Shown piece after piece: positions 44,126 through 52,577 of a stretch of DNA of 64,000 nucleotides. Source of the stretch: Streptomyces cyaneus (GTDB lineage Bacteria; Actinomycetota; Actinomycetes; Streptomycetales; Streptomycetaceae); NCBI RefSeq assembly GCF_004028635.1, contig NZ_RQJW01000008.1, positions 62,001-126,000 on the forward strand. Direction: 5' to 3'. The translations under genes were made by a program, and so were the position numbers. Below the pieces are notes generated by a model, which worked only from the letters and a program-made list of their open reading frames with translations, did no database searches and was not told where the DNA came from. Every line of letters starts with the position of its first letter. Within the stretch, counting starts at the first letter, position 1.

Positions 44126-44450
44126 CTAGACGTCGGCCAATCGGCGGTATCCGATGAGGGCCGCAGCTATGGCGACGAAGGCGAGGAAGTGTTCGGCCTT
44201 GCGTTCGTAGCGGCGGTGCAGGCGCCAGCATCCGGCTAACCAGGATACTGTCCGTTCGACGACCCAGCGGTGGCGGCCCAGACGCTGCGAAGACTCGATG
44301 CCCCTGCGGGCGATGCGGTGCCGGATCCCTCGTTTGCGGAGCCATCGCCGCAGGTGGTCGTAGTCGTAGCCTTTGTCCGCGTGGAGCTTGGCCGGGCGTC
44401 GGCGTCGCGGCCCGCAGCGGGAGCGAACGGGCGGGCCGCTCCCACGTGTC
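44126..44450 (-). pseudogene. IS5-family transposase 3' fragment
   Basis: The minus strand encodes KLHADKGYDYDHLRRWLRKR, GIESSQRLGRHRWVVERTVS and WLAGCWRLHRRYERKAEHF ... IGYRRL, the C-terminal half of an IS5 (IS1647-like) transposase with the last catalytic Glu (VVERT). The N-terminal half is missing. Confidence 0.8.
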
Positions 44451-44763
44451 CGGGCTCAGCGACTGCTGGGGCTGGAGCTGCTGGTCGTAAGACGTCGCCA
44501 CGAAGAAGGCCCAGGTCAGTGACCTGGGCCTTCTTGCTGCATGTGGTGATCACTTGTGAGGCAAGCTCCAGGTGAACAAGGCGGTCGTCGAACGGCCCGC
44601 GCGGGGATGTGCTGTGTGCGCTCGGGGTGTTCAAGGTGGCGACCACCGACCGGATGCAGCGGCGGGCTTCGCCGCACCTGACCTTGCGGCACACTCTGAG
44701 ATCGCATCTGCGGGGCAGGGCGCGGCGGTTCCTCGACGGAACATCCGCAGGCGAGGCATAGGG
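44451..44763. other. Intergenic with an unidentified C-terminal fragment
   Basis: Contains the hairpin listed separately. A plus-strand frame ending at 44761 reads RGDVLCALGVFKVATTDRMQ RRASPHLTLRHTLRSH, which looks like the end of a protein, but no family is recognised. Confidence 0.35.
44503..44535. terminator. Perfect hairpin
   Basis: AAGAAGGCCCAGGTCA (44503-44518) pairs with TGACCTGGGCCTTCTT (44520-44535); in practice a 13-bp stem with a 7-nt loop. Symmetric ends (AAG...CTT) suit a bidirectional terminator. Confidence 0.65.
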
Positions 44764-45546
44764 TCAGCCGGTGCGCAAGACGTCCAGCGCCATCAGGGCC
44801 ACGTGCAACGCGGTGCGCTGTTCGCCGGATTCGAGGTCGCAGTCGAGCAGGCGCTCGATGGTGCGCAGGCGTTGGTAGAACGTCTCGCGCGACAGACCGC
44901 CGCGGCGGGCGGCGCTGGTTTTGTTGCCGGCGACGTCGAGGTAGTGGCGGAGGGTCGTCAGCAGGTCGGTGCCGTGTCGGGCGTCGTGATCGAGGAGGCG
45001 GCCGAGTCCTCGTTCGGCGTATTCCTGGATCCGGGTGTCCTCGCGGAGCGCGTACAGCAGGCGGCGCAGGTCGACATCGCGGAGTTCGTGGAAGGAGCGG
45101 CCCGGGGGGAGAGGCTGGTCGGGCGGGGTGGCCTCGGCCACGCGGCTCGCCTGATGAAAGGAACGGGGGGTGTCAGTGAGGAGGTCGACCTCCGAGCCGA
45201 CGCTCACGACGGTCCGCGGGGACAGGTCGCGCGCCACGTGGCTCAGCCGTTCGACCGCGGGTTGCCAGGGGTGTGAGGGGCTCAGAGCGAGCAGTACTCC
45301 CAGGCGGCCGGGGGTCAGTTCGCCGATGAGCGCCGGGATTCCCGTGGCGTGCAGGACTTGGGAGAGGCGGGCCTCGGCTTGCGTTGTGGTGTCCTTTGCG
45401 GGGAGGTCCACCACGACCGTGAGGAAGCGGCTGTTCTCGGTGGGCAGGCCCAGTGCGGCCAGCCGGGCGCAGGCGTCCGCTGCGGAGCGGTGGCGCTGCT
45501 CGACGAGGTCGCGCAGAGCGTTGCGGTGCGCGGTGCTTTGCGCGGC
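44764..45546 (-). pseudogene. 5'-truncated PucR-family regulator
   Basis: About 260 codons remain of a PucR-type purine/polyketide regulator: the GGDEF-like central part and the C-terminal HTH_30 (YLDVAGNKTSAARRGGLSRE TFYQRLRTIERLL). The N-terminal PucR domain is missing: at about 45546 the frame enters a VanZ gene read in another frame. A GTG at 45414 could still start a 216-residue product carrying the HTH. Confidence 0.7.
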
Positions 45547-45547
45547 G

Positions 45548-45908
45548 CGAGGACCGGCAGCAGGAGCCCGAACGGAACGCCCAGCAACAGGTTGCCGCCG
45601 ATCTGCTTCACGGCGTCCCGCAACGCGGGCTGGTCCAGGTAAACCTGGAGCGAGCGCCCCGGGTGCAGGTTGGTGTGGGCCAACGCCACCGAGGCAGGGG
45701 AGGGCTGCAGGGTCAACCGGGCCAGCACGACGGCGAGTACCACCATGAACGCGAAGGCGAACAGCATCGCCAGCACCCGGACGGGAAAGGGCAGGGGGGG
45801 CCGCCCATGCCGGGCAGGCCGCGATCCGCGCTTGGACTTACCGGATACCTTGGGCTTGTTGGTGCCCAGGCGTAGAGCGGCGTGCGGACTTGCGACTGTA
45901 CGGGCCAT
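45548..45908 (-). pseudogene. 3'-truncated VanZ-family membrane protein
   Basis: ATG 45908 starts a Lys/Arg-rich N-terminus, a transmembrane helix (VLAMLFAFAFMVVLAVVLAR) and a VanZ-type segment (QIGGNLLLGVPFGLLLPVLA). The remaining helices are lost at the junction with the PucR remnant. Confidence 0.65.
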
Positions 45909-46004
45909 GCTGTCCTCCAGTCGTCAACTTTCCTGCACAGCAAGGCAGTTCACACGTGATCGGTTCGAGATTGCCGCCGCCTGCTCGGGACGGGGCCGGG
46001 ATCG

Positions 46005-46241
46005 TCAGCCCACCGCTGGTGCAGCGGGATGAGCGGCTTCCTGGATATCGCGTAGGGGCAGTGCAAGAGCCTCGGCGAGTTCCGCCAGCTCCTTCTCGGT
46101 GGGCCGCACGGGACCGCGGGCGCCGTCCTCGGCGAAGACGCGGATCCGCGGCGTACGAATGCCTGTACGGTCGGCGAGCGCTTGCGCGTTGAGGCGCCTG
46201 CGTCGCATGGTCTGTTGCAGCAGCTGTGAAAGTTCGTCCAT
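46005..46241 (-). CDS. Small XRE-type DNA-binding protein
   Basis: A 78-residue helix-turn-helix protein: MDELSQLLQQTMRRRRLNAQ, ALADRTGIRTPRIRVFAEDG (a Cro/CI-like HTH) and KELAELAEALALPLRDIQEA. The ATG at 46241 is chosen from homology; MAEPAGPGQANG further upstream is an alternative start. Small XRE proteins of this kind can be antitoxins or conjugation regulators, but no partner gene is adjacent. Confidence 0.6.
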   Translation of the reverse strand: MDELSQLLQQTMRRRRLNAQALADRTGIRTPRIRVFAEDGARGPVRPTEKELAELAEALALPLRDIQEAAHPAAPAVG

Positions 46242-46550
46242 TCCGTTCGCCTGCCCTGGGCCAGCTGGTTCAGCCATCGCCATACGGGTGGCTCTGAGGA
46301 TCGGCCAGCTGGTCGGTGATCCGCGCGGGCGGACTGTCCGGATCAGCATGGGCGGCGGCTCGGCAAGTCGGGTGGCAGCAGGGCAAGGATGGGCGCGCGC
46401 TCTCCTGTACTGGGCTGAGAGCGCCTGGCCGCCCTCCACCTGCGAGCCGCGGCACCGCCGGCCCCCCCCGTCAGCCCCGGACGACACGGGGTAGATCCCT
46501 GGTCCGCTGCCACGGCTCACCGCAGCTCCCGAATGCCATGGACTAGGCCA

Positions 46551-46599
46551 GGCAGAGGAGGTGGGGGCTCACGGCCGAGGCGTGGCCCCCACCTCTGCC
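46551..46599. terminator. Terminator of the sigma factor gene
   Basis: AGGTGGGGG (46559-46567) against CCCCCACCT (46586-46594), extended inward by CACG/CGTG around a 7-nt loop and outward by GGCAG/CTGCC after a small bulge. It lies 70 bp beyond the sigma factor stop at 46669. Confidence 0.7.
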
Positions 46600-46668
46600 C
46601 CGTAGCCGACCGCTCGGTAGCCGAGCGCCGCTTTCGACGTGGCCGTGGGAGCAGATGAGCCCGGCGGC

Positions 46669-47568
46669 CTATCCTCGGCCGGCGAGTTTGGTTCGGAGAC
46701 GGGCGAGGGTGCGGCTCAGGATGCGGGAAACGTGCATCTGCGAGATCCCGAGTTCCTTGCCGATGGCACTCTGCGTCATGTCGGCGGCGTACCGGAGGGC
46801 GAGGATCTTGCGCTCGCGGGCCGGCAGAGCGGCGATGAGGGGCTTGAGTGCGTGCAGGTCCTCGACCTTCGCCAGGTCCGGGTCCGTGTAGCCGACGTGG
46901 TCGGCGAGGGTGTCCTCGGAGCTCTCGGCGTCGCTCGGAAAGTCGAGAGACGCTGTTGTGTAGCCGTTGGCGGCGACCAGTCCTTCGACGACATCGTCTT
47001 CGTCCAGGTTCAGGTGCCGGGCGAGTTCGGGCACGGTGGGTGCGCGGCCGTGGGTCTGCTCGAGGTGCGTCACAGCCTTGGTGAGGTCCAAGCGCAGTTC
47101 CTGCAGGCGGCGCGGGACGTGCACGGCCCAGCTAGTGTCACGGAAGTGCCGCTTGATCTCGCCGATGATGGTGGGCATGGCGAAGGTGGGGAACTCGACG
47201 CCGCGGTGCAGGTCGAACCGGTTGATCGCTTTGATCAGCCCGATGGTGCCAACCTGAATTACATCGTCGTACGACTCGCCGCGCACCCCCATGCGGCCGG
47301 CGGCAAAGCGCACCAGGGCGAGATTGAGCTCCACCAGGGAGTTGCGCACGTAGGAGTACTCCGGTGTGCCCTCTTCCAGCGAGTCGAGCCGCGCGAACAG
47401 CGTCTTGGACAGCGCTCGCGCGTCAGCTGCGTCGACGTGGGCCGGGTCGGGCAGGGGCGGCAGGTCCTCCAGGCCCGGCACGACCGCATGCGCGGCGCCC
47501 GGGCCGGTGGTATGTCGCTCCGCATACGAAATCGTGCGGACTGGATTGCTGGTGGTCACAGTCGCCAT
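46669..47568 (-). CDS. SigB/SigF-family RNA polymerase sigma factor
   Basis: A 299-residue sigma factor of the SigB/SigF/SigG group: region 2 (SYDDVIQVGTIGLIKAINRF DLHRGVEFPTFAMPTIIGEI), region 3 (HVPRRLQELRLDLTKAVTHL) and region 4 (LPARERKILALRYAADMTQS, LGISQMHVSRILSRTLARLR). It directs stress and development genes in Streptomyces and is held inactive by RsbW-like kinases. The neighbouring RsbW-like, STAS and GAF-ANTAR genes suggest a local switch; GGGTAT on its own upstream strand suggests autoregulation. Confidence 0.92.
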   Translation of the reverse strand: MATVTTSNPVRTISYAERHTTGPGAAHAVVPGLEDLPPLPDPAHVDAADARALSKTLFARLDSLEEGTPEYSYVRNSLVELNLALVRFAAGRMGVRGESYDDVIQVGTIGLIKAINRFDLHRGVEFPTFAMPTIIGEIKRHFRDTSWAVHVPRRLQELRLDLTKAVTHLEQTHGRAPTVPELARHLNLDEDDVVEGLVAANGYTTASLDFPSDAESSEDTLADHVGYTDPDLAKVEDLHALKPLIAALPARERKILALRYAADMTQSAIGKELGISQMHVSRILSRTLARLRTKLAGRG

Positions 47569-47626
47569 CGTCGCTCCCGAAACGAGAAAGGGCGCCCCGT
47601 GGGCGGAGCGCGTCGTGGCTTGGCTG

Positions 47627-47632
47627 ATACCC
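47627..47632 (-). promoter_or_regulatory. GGGTAT -10 element of a SigB-type promoter
   Basis: Minus-strand GGGTAT about 59 bp upstream of the sigma factor start; the expected GTTT at -35 is only GGAATA, so the match is partial. Confidence 0.35.
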
Positions 47633-47945
47633 GCTAATGATCGTGATATTCCTGTGACTTGACTCTCCGTGATGAATTCTCAGGTAACACCGACCCTGCG
47701 CTACTGCATCCGGGAGCCCCAGCCGGCAGTACCTGCTGGGATGTGTGCCGATTGGGCAGATGGCGGAAAGGGTGTCCATCCGCAAACTCGGGGTAACAGA
47801 ACCTGTGCCCCTGGCGGACGGGCCGGCGCGTTGCCAGTTCTGGACTGGGGCCGACGGCGGCCCACGACTGCGGCGTGGTTTCACGGCAGCCACAGCTCGG
47901 GGCTTCCCGCCGGTGCACGACCGTACGCCCATGGGCCGGTGCGGC

Positions 47946-47970
47946 GTTTGACCTGTGGACACGAGGGTGG
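47946..47970 (+). promoter_or_regulatory. SigB-type promoter candidate before the GAF-ANTAR gene
   Basis: GTTT (47946-47949), a 15-nt spacer and GGGTGG (47965-47970), close to the SigB consensus GNNT-N14-16-GGGTAY. It lies 54 bp upstream of the GAF-ANTAR start. Confidence 0.45.
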
Positions 47971-48023
47971 CACAGGACTGCTGCGGGTTTATTCCGGCCG
48001 CAGCCGATGAACGGAGGCGAACG

Positions 48024-48740
48024 GTGACGACCGCCGAGCGTGAGCCAGCACAGGACCCGCCAAGGGCGGTGTATCAAGTCGCAGCCGCCGTGGCCACAGC
48101 GGCACCGCGTGATATGCCCGCCCGGTTGTGCGAGACATTCCAACAGGCGCTGGGCGCCGACGGCGTAACCGTGTCACTCCTGCCGCACACGGAGCGGTGG
48201 CAGTTGCTCCACGCCACGACCCCGTTCGCGTTGCACGGCGAGGAGGGCCAGTTCACCCTGGGCGACGGGCCCACGGTCACCGCTTCCGCCGACGGGCGCA
48301 CCGTCCTGGTCCCCGACGTGCAGGGAGACGTCTGGCAGCTGACGGCGCCACTGGCCGAGCGGCTGCCCGGCGTGCGCACCGTACTGGCATTGCCTCTGGG
48401 CAGGCGCAACCTCCAATTGGGTGTGATCACCCTCTACTTCGCCCGCCCGCACGCACTCGCGCACGAACAGGTCGAGTACGCCCAGCACGCTGCCCAGCTC
48501 GCGGTCGCGCCGTTCCTCCGCGCCCAGGAAGCCGTCCTGGCAGAAGACGATGGCAGCGGGCCGACGCCCGTCGAGCCGTGGACCACCGTCTACCAGGCGG
48601 TCGGCATGCTCGCCGCTCGCCTGGGCTGCCCCGTCCACGATGCACTGGACCTGTTGCGCGCACGCAGCGTCACCCAGTCACAGTCGTTGCCAGAGGTGGC
48701 CGCGGACCTGCTCAACGGCCGCGAAGGGCCCGGACGATGA
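48024..48740 (+). CDS. GAF-ANTAR regulatory protein
   Basis: A 238-residue protein: a GAF domain at about residues 25-165 (LCETFQQALGADGVTVSLLP, GPTVTASADGRTVLVPDV, VLALPLGRRNLQLGVITLYF) and a C-terminal ANTAR domain (YQAVGMLAARLGCPVHDALD LLRARS). ANTAR domains bind RNA hairpins to prevent transcription termination. GTG 48024 has GGAGG 6 nt upstream. A SigB-like promoter sits upstream. Confidence 0.88.
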   Translation: MTTAEREPAQDPPRAVYQVAAAVATAAPRDMPARLCETFQQALGADGVTVSLLPHTERWQLLHATTPFALHGEEGQFTLGDGPTVTASADGRTVLVPDVQGDVWQLTAPLAERLPGVRTVLALPLGRRNLQLGVITLYFARPHALAHEQVEYAQHAAQLAVAPFLRAQEAVLAEDDGSGPTPVEPWTTVYQAVGMLAARLGCPVHDALDLLRARSVTQSQSLPEVAADLLNGREGPGR

Positions 48741-48773
48741 TGTGGATCCCGACGGCAGAGTGCCTGCCTGGCT

Positions 48774-49193
48774 TCAGATGGCCAGGACCGCACGCACTCT
48801 CTTGCCGCCGCCGCTGACCGGAGCGATATCGAAGCGCTGTGCCAGACAGCGCACCATGGCCAGGCCCCGCCCGCCCTCGCTCTCGGCCATCACCGAACGC
48901 ATGCGGGGCTGTCCCGGATTGTCGTCGTAGACCTCGACGGTCACCTGTTGGTCGGACACCTGCAGGCGCAGGCGGCAGGCGCTGTGGCCATGCCGGGTGG
49001 CGTTCGTGACCAGCTCGGACACGATGAGCGTTGCGTCGTCGATGTGGCCGGCATCGACCCGCGTCATCCGGTGGCGGGAACGAGCGAGAAAGTCCGAGGT
49101 CAACTTCCGTGCCCTTCCCGCCGATGCGGCCTCGTCCGGCAGCAGGTACTCCACTCGTACGGAACGCCGATGGGTACGCCGATGCGTACGCAT
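48774..49193 (-). CDS. RsbW/SpoIIAB-like ATP-binding anti-sigma kinase
   Basis: A 139-residue HATPase_c_2 protein. The N-box (DATLIVSELVTNATRHGHSA), G1 box (DDNPGQPRM) and G2 (SEGGRGLAMVR) are present. RsbW-type proteins bind a SigB-type sigma factor and phosphorylate a STAS partner; the SigB-type gene at 46669 and STAS gene at 50488 are candidates. AGGAGG precedes its start. Confidence 0.85.
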   Translation of the reverse strand: MRTHRRTHRRSVRVEYLLPDEAASAGRARKLTSDFLARSRHRMTRVDAGHIDDATLIVSELVTNATRHGHSACRLRLQVSDQQVTVEVYDDNPGQPRMRSVMAESEGGRGLAMVRCLAQRFDIAPVSGGGKRVRAVLAI

Positions 49194-49474
49194 GGCGGAT
49201 CACTTCCCCTCCTGGGTCACCCGGCATCTCCGCGGTCTGGCCGCTCGCCGGAGCCGCGGCATCTCTTGCGCGGCCAATCCCCCGACTCCTGATGCCCCGT
49301 ACTGGTGATCGCCAACCGCGGCAGGCCGGCGGGCCGACACGACGGCAACCGCACGCCGCCGCCCTAGGGCTGGCCTGAGCTGGTGATATGACGCAAACGG
49401 GGTAGCAAGAGCATTGCTCGCCGACGGATCGGGTAACGGGAGGCGAACCCCACTGCAGGGAGGAGGCGCATCTC
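49194..49474. other. Promoter region of the hemerythrin gene
   Basis: No gene. GGGTAG at 49400-49405 and GGGTAA at 49431-49436 resemble SigB-type -10 elements but lack convincing -35 partners. Confidence 0.35.
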
Positions 49475-49972
49475 ATGACACCGCCCCAGGACGTCGTCGA
49501 GGTGATCCTCAACGACCACCGGATGATGGAAGACCTGCTCCGACTGACCCGGATTATCGAGGCCGACCGCCAGGCCGCGCTGAACGACTTCGCACACCTG
49601 ATGATCGCGCACGGCGAGGCCGAGGAAACTTCGGTGCGTCCCGTGCTCATGCCCTTCGAGGACACTGACACTGTCGAACGCATCGAGGCAGCACGCCGGG
49701 AGGCCCTCAAGGTCCTCCTCGCCGTCCTGGAGGTACGCGAGATCGGCTCCGCCCAATGGGACTGGCGGCTGAAGCAGCTGGCCTTGGTCACCGCCCGCCA
49801 CATCGACGAGGAAGAACGCACCCTCGTCAACCGGGCATGCGAAAGCCTGAGCCGGCAGAGTCGGGCGGAACTCGGAACCGACTTCGCCAGGACACGCGCC
49901 GACCTGCTTGGGGCGCGCTGCGGCAGCGTCGTCAATGTTCATCGCATGGTTCACGGCGACGCGCCCGCGTGA
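49475..49972 (+). CDS. Hemerythrin-domain protein
   Basis: A 165-residue four-helix protein. Metal-ligand positions of the hemerythrin HHE type are visible: LNDHRMMEDLL, MIAHGEAEE and TARHIDEEERTLV (His and Glu di-iron ligands). It may store or sense oxygen, nitric oxide or iron. Typical member of SigB regulons in actinomycetes. Confidence 0.85.
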   Translation: MTPPQDVVEVILNDHRMMEDLLRLTRIIEADRQAALNDFAHLMIAHGEAEETSVRPVLMPFEDTDTVERIEAARREALKVLLAVLEVREIGSAQWDWRLKQLALVTARHIDEEERTLVNRACESLSRQSRAELGTDFARTRADLLGARCGSVVNVHRMVHGDAPA

Positions 49973-50050
49973 GGTTCGGGTTCACAACGCGCCCCCCAGC
50001 GACAGAACGAGTACCGCCGCCTAGAGAACAGACACACGACAGGGGCCGCC

Positions 50051-50443
50051 ATGGACACGAACCTGGACACCTTCCTCGCTCAGGTCGCGGAACGCGCAGG
50101 CTACGACGGGCCGCCACAGGCGGCCAGGGCCGTCCAGAACGTGCTGGAGGTCCTCGGCGCTCACCTGGTAGGGGACGACCGCACCGATCTGGCCCGACTG
50201 CTGCCCAAGCAGTGCAGACCGCTGCTGACCGCGACCGAGCCGGCCAATGAGCCACTGACACCCGAGTCATTCGTCGAAGCCGTAACCGACCGCGGCGGCG
50301 ATGACCTCGCTGAGGCCAAACGCTCCGTCGACGCCGTGCTCTCCACGCTCACCAAAGTGGCCGATGACGCGCTACTGCGGCGCATCCTCACCCAACTGCC
50401 CCCGGGACACGCGGGCCTGTTCGGGTGCACGGACCCGGGCTGA
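50051..50443 (+). CDS. DUF2267-domain protein
   Basis: A 130-residue protein. The single domain (FLAQVAERAGYDGPPQAARA VQNVLEVLGAHL, DDRTDLARLLPKQCRPLLTA, LTPESFVEAV) is DUF2267, a helical family of unknown function frequent in actinobacterial stress clusters. GGGGCC precedes the ATG. Probably cotranscribed with the hemerythrin gene. Confidence 0.85.
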   Translation: MDTNLDTFLAQVAERAGYDGPPQAARAVQNVLEVLGAHLVGDDRTDLARLLPKQCRPLLTATEPANEPLTPESFVEAVTDRGGDDLAEAKRSVDAVLSTLTKVADDALLRRILTQLPPGHAGLFGCTDPG

Positions 50444-50487
50444 AGGCGCTGGCATCTGCGTGGCTGGAGCCCTGCCACCCCGTCACG

Positions 50488-50964
50488 CTAGACATCCTCG
50501 TCGGCCTGTGTCCCTTGCCCCGGTGAAGGCAAAGGCGACGGCTGTGGCGGGTCGTCAGGTCCCCCATCACTGTGCGGCTGCGGAGGCCAGGCGGGGCGAT
50601 GGGCTGCGGGTAGGTCCTTCAGTGCCTGGCCAACGGTTGGCCGGACGGGCAATAGCTCAGTGCTGCCCGTTTGCGTCAGCAGCTCCGTCAGGTGACGCCC
50701 AGCTCCGGACAGAAGGATCTTGCCGTTCCTGCGTTCCAGCAGCCAGCGGATGGCGAGCAGGCAGTTGAGCCCCCGCGAATCACAGAAGACGAGGGCCGTC
50801 ACGTCCAGCACCAGGTAGCGATGCCCGGCGTCGACGCTGGCGCCTAGCGTGCGCAGAAAGAACTCCTCGCAGGTCTGGTCGAGTTCGCCACTGACCCGCA
50901 GGACCGCGCTGTCGTCGCTGCTGGCAAGCTCGGTGACGGTCAGGCGGTGGGTCTGCGTGGACAT
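50488..50964 (-). CDS. STAS-domain anti-anti-sigma factor
   Basis: A 158-residue protein whose residues 1-110 form a STAS domain: AVLRVSGELDQTCEEFFLRT, YLVLDVTALVFCDSRGLNCL (phosphorylatable Ser in the CDSRG loop) and LERRNGKILLSGAG. STAS proteins sequester RsbW-like kinases in unphosphorylated form. The C-terminal 45 residues are a Pro/Ser-rich tail. It could be a substrate of the PP2C phosphatase at 15800-17911. Confidence 0.85.
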   Translation of the reverse strand: MSTQTHRLTVTELASSDDSAVLRVSGELDQTCEEFFLRTLGASVDAGHRYLVLDVTALVFCDSRGLNCLLAIRWLLERRNGKILLSGAGRHLTELLTQTGSTELLPVRPTVGQALKDLPAAHRPAWPPQPHSDGGPDDPPQPSPLPSPGQGTQADEDV

Positions 50965-50997
50965 CGCACCTCCATCCGGCCAGCGTTCTGAGGACCG

Positions 50998-51245
50998 TCA
51001 CGATCGGCCCTCTGCCGTCCACAGGGCGTCGTTCGCCCGGCGCAGTTCCCGCACCTCGCGCAGCAGTTGGGCGAGCTCTTCCTTCTCCTCGGAGGTGAGC
51101 AGGTCGTCTCGCTCACCGACGTCAGCCTCGGCCTGCCGGATCCAGTTGTCCGGGCCTCATGATGCACTCCGAGATCCTCGGCGGCGCGGTACATGCGCAC
51201 CGCGCGCTCACCAAACTCCAGCGGGTACTTCCTCGGGACAGGCAT
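50998..51245 (-). pseudogene. IS3-family transposase OrfA, frameshifted
   Basis: ATG 51245 begins MPVPRKYPLEFGERAVRMYR AAED, an IS3 OrfA HTH. The frame changes near 51150 and resumes as NWIRQAEADVGERDDLLTSE EKEELAQLLREVRELRRAND, the leucine-zipper part, ending at 50998. OrfB is absent. Confidence 0.8.
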
Positions 51246-51382
51246 CGTCTGGGCTCCTCACATGAGACCCACCTGACCTGCTGTCACCTCTCCCACATAG
51301 CCGGGGGGGACCTCAGGGCATCATCTGACTCGATACCCGTATGGGTGCGTCTGCCCCGCATTCCGGAGGGCAACGGAGCAGG

Positions 51383-51763
51383 ATGAGATTACTTGTCGAC
51401 CTGGAACGCACCATGGAGCGATGGTCCAACACCTTGTGGGAGTCGCTGGTCCCTCGCGCGAGGAAGCAGGCCGAGGTGGTGGGGGTACTCCGCCGCGAGT
51501 GCGACGACCGCGCCCTGATCCTGGACCGTCGGCGCACCCTCGTACCCAACGCCTTCGTCATCGAACTCCCGCCGGAATCACACCGACAACTGACCGACGA
51601 CAGTGCCCAGGTAGCAGGACACCTCGCGGCTCAGGTCCGCCGCCACGCAGCAGAGCAGGGATACACCTTTGCCGGCCCCGTGGGTGTTCGCCTGGCACCG
51701 GCCGATGACACACGTGTCGGCCGCTTCCGCATCCGAAGCCGCATCTCCCCTCTTCGCAGGTGA
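51383..51763 (+). CDS. Stand-alone DUF3662 (FhaA N-terminal-like) domain protein
   Basis: A 126-residue protein: LVDLERTMERWSNTLWESLV, VLRRECDDRALILDRRRTLV PNAFVIEL and VAGHLAAQVRRHAAEQGYTF AGPVGVRL match the DUF3662 domain that precedes the FHA domain of FhaA, a cell-wall/PknB-linked protein. The FHA domain is missing here. The ATG at 51383 lies after GGAGCAGG. Confidence 0.75.
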   Translation: MRLLVDLERTMERWSNTLWESLVPRARKQAEVVGVLRRECDDRALILDRRRTLVPNAFVIELPPESHRQLTDDSAQVAGHLAAQVRRHAAEQGYTFAGPVGVRLAPADDTRVGRFRIRSRISPLRR

Positions 51764-52205
51764 CAAGGCGTCCGGCGACCTGGATGCTGTAGGCCGCTTC
51801 CGGTCGTCCACGCGTCGGTGCGGATGCGGATCTGCGTGCCGTCCCACGTGACACCGCCGCTGGTGTAGATGCACGAGAGCGACGTTGATCCACGGTGCCC
51901 TCCGGGCGGTGTTCGCCGTGAACCCTGTCCGGCGGTTCGACTTCGCCCCGTGGGATGGTCTCCACGGTGCTGCCCGGGGGCGCCAGGACGGTGCGAGGTC
52001 GTGAGATGCCTGGCCGACTCCGCCGCTCAGGACCACGTGTGGCCCGGCGCGGCGAAACAGAGGCCGGTGTCACCCCGCCGATCAGTACGACGCAGTCCAG
52101 CAGCCCGGCCAGGCATGCCTGCCCATGCCAACGAGTCGCCCTGTGGGGGACACCGCCAAGCCACCCCCTGCCCTTGCGAGGCGTACTCCTGAGGAGGAAC
52201 CCGTA
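51764..52205. other. Intergenic, no gene seen
   Basis: About 440 bp with open frames on both strands but no recognisable domain. A strong GGAGG at about 52192 belongs to the following ORF. Confidence 0.35.
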
Positions 52206-52577
52206 ATGACCATCGACAACACTCAGGCCGCGCCCACCGATGGTGCGCAGTGCGCCTTCACCAATCGCCAGACCCCTCCACGCATCGCAGTAGGGCCGTT
52301 CCCGGCCATCCTCCCGGTCGGTCACCGCGTCCTTGACCTGATCCAAACGACAGGCCCTAGCTGGCTTTCGGGTGCGGATCGCGCGAACCACCCTTGCCGG
52401 GTCCAGACAGGGTCCCGCTCCCCTTGCTCGTGCGCTTGCAGATATGGAGGCTTGCGGGGATTGCGACTGGAGACGCCTACTGTTGTTTCGAACAGTTGTC
52501 CCCATCGGCGGCCACAGCTCGCATTCTCGCTTCCAGCTCCGGAATACCCGCAAATTCGTGAGGGAGCACCGTCGTGA
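52206..52577 (+). CDS. Hypothetical protein with strong ribosome site, probably broken
   Basis: ATG 52206 follows GAGGAGGAACCCGTA, a strong ribosome site. The first 40 or so residues (MTIDNTQAAPTDGAQCAFTN) look like a real N-terminus, but from about residue 60 the composition becomes Cys/Arg/Ser-rich and it overlaps the pentapeptide gene by 101 bp antisense. Most likely the start of a gene whose 3' part was replaced. Confidence 0.3.
   Translation: MTIDNTQAAPTDGAQCAFTNRQTPPRIAVGPFPAILPVGHRVLDLIQTTGPSWLSGADRANHPCRVQTGSRSPCSCACRYGGLRGLRLETPTVVSNSCPHRRPQLAFSLPAPEYPQIREGAPS

Larger units (their letters stand above)
47569..48023. other. Divergent promoter region, no certain gene
   Basis: About 450 bp. 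A 68-codon frame at 47745-47951 (MPIGQMAERVSIRKLG...) exists but has a poor ribosome site and mixed third positions. The useful content is two SigB-like promoter candidates, listed separately. Confidence 0.4.

Noticed and set aside
47745..47951. 68-codon ORF between the sigma factor and GAF-ANTAR genes
   Set aside because: Weak ribosome site, mixed third positions and no family; the region makes more sense as a promoter region.
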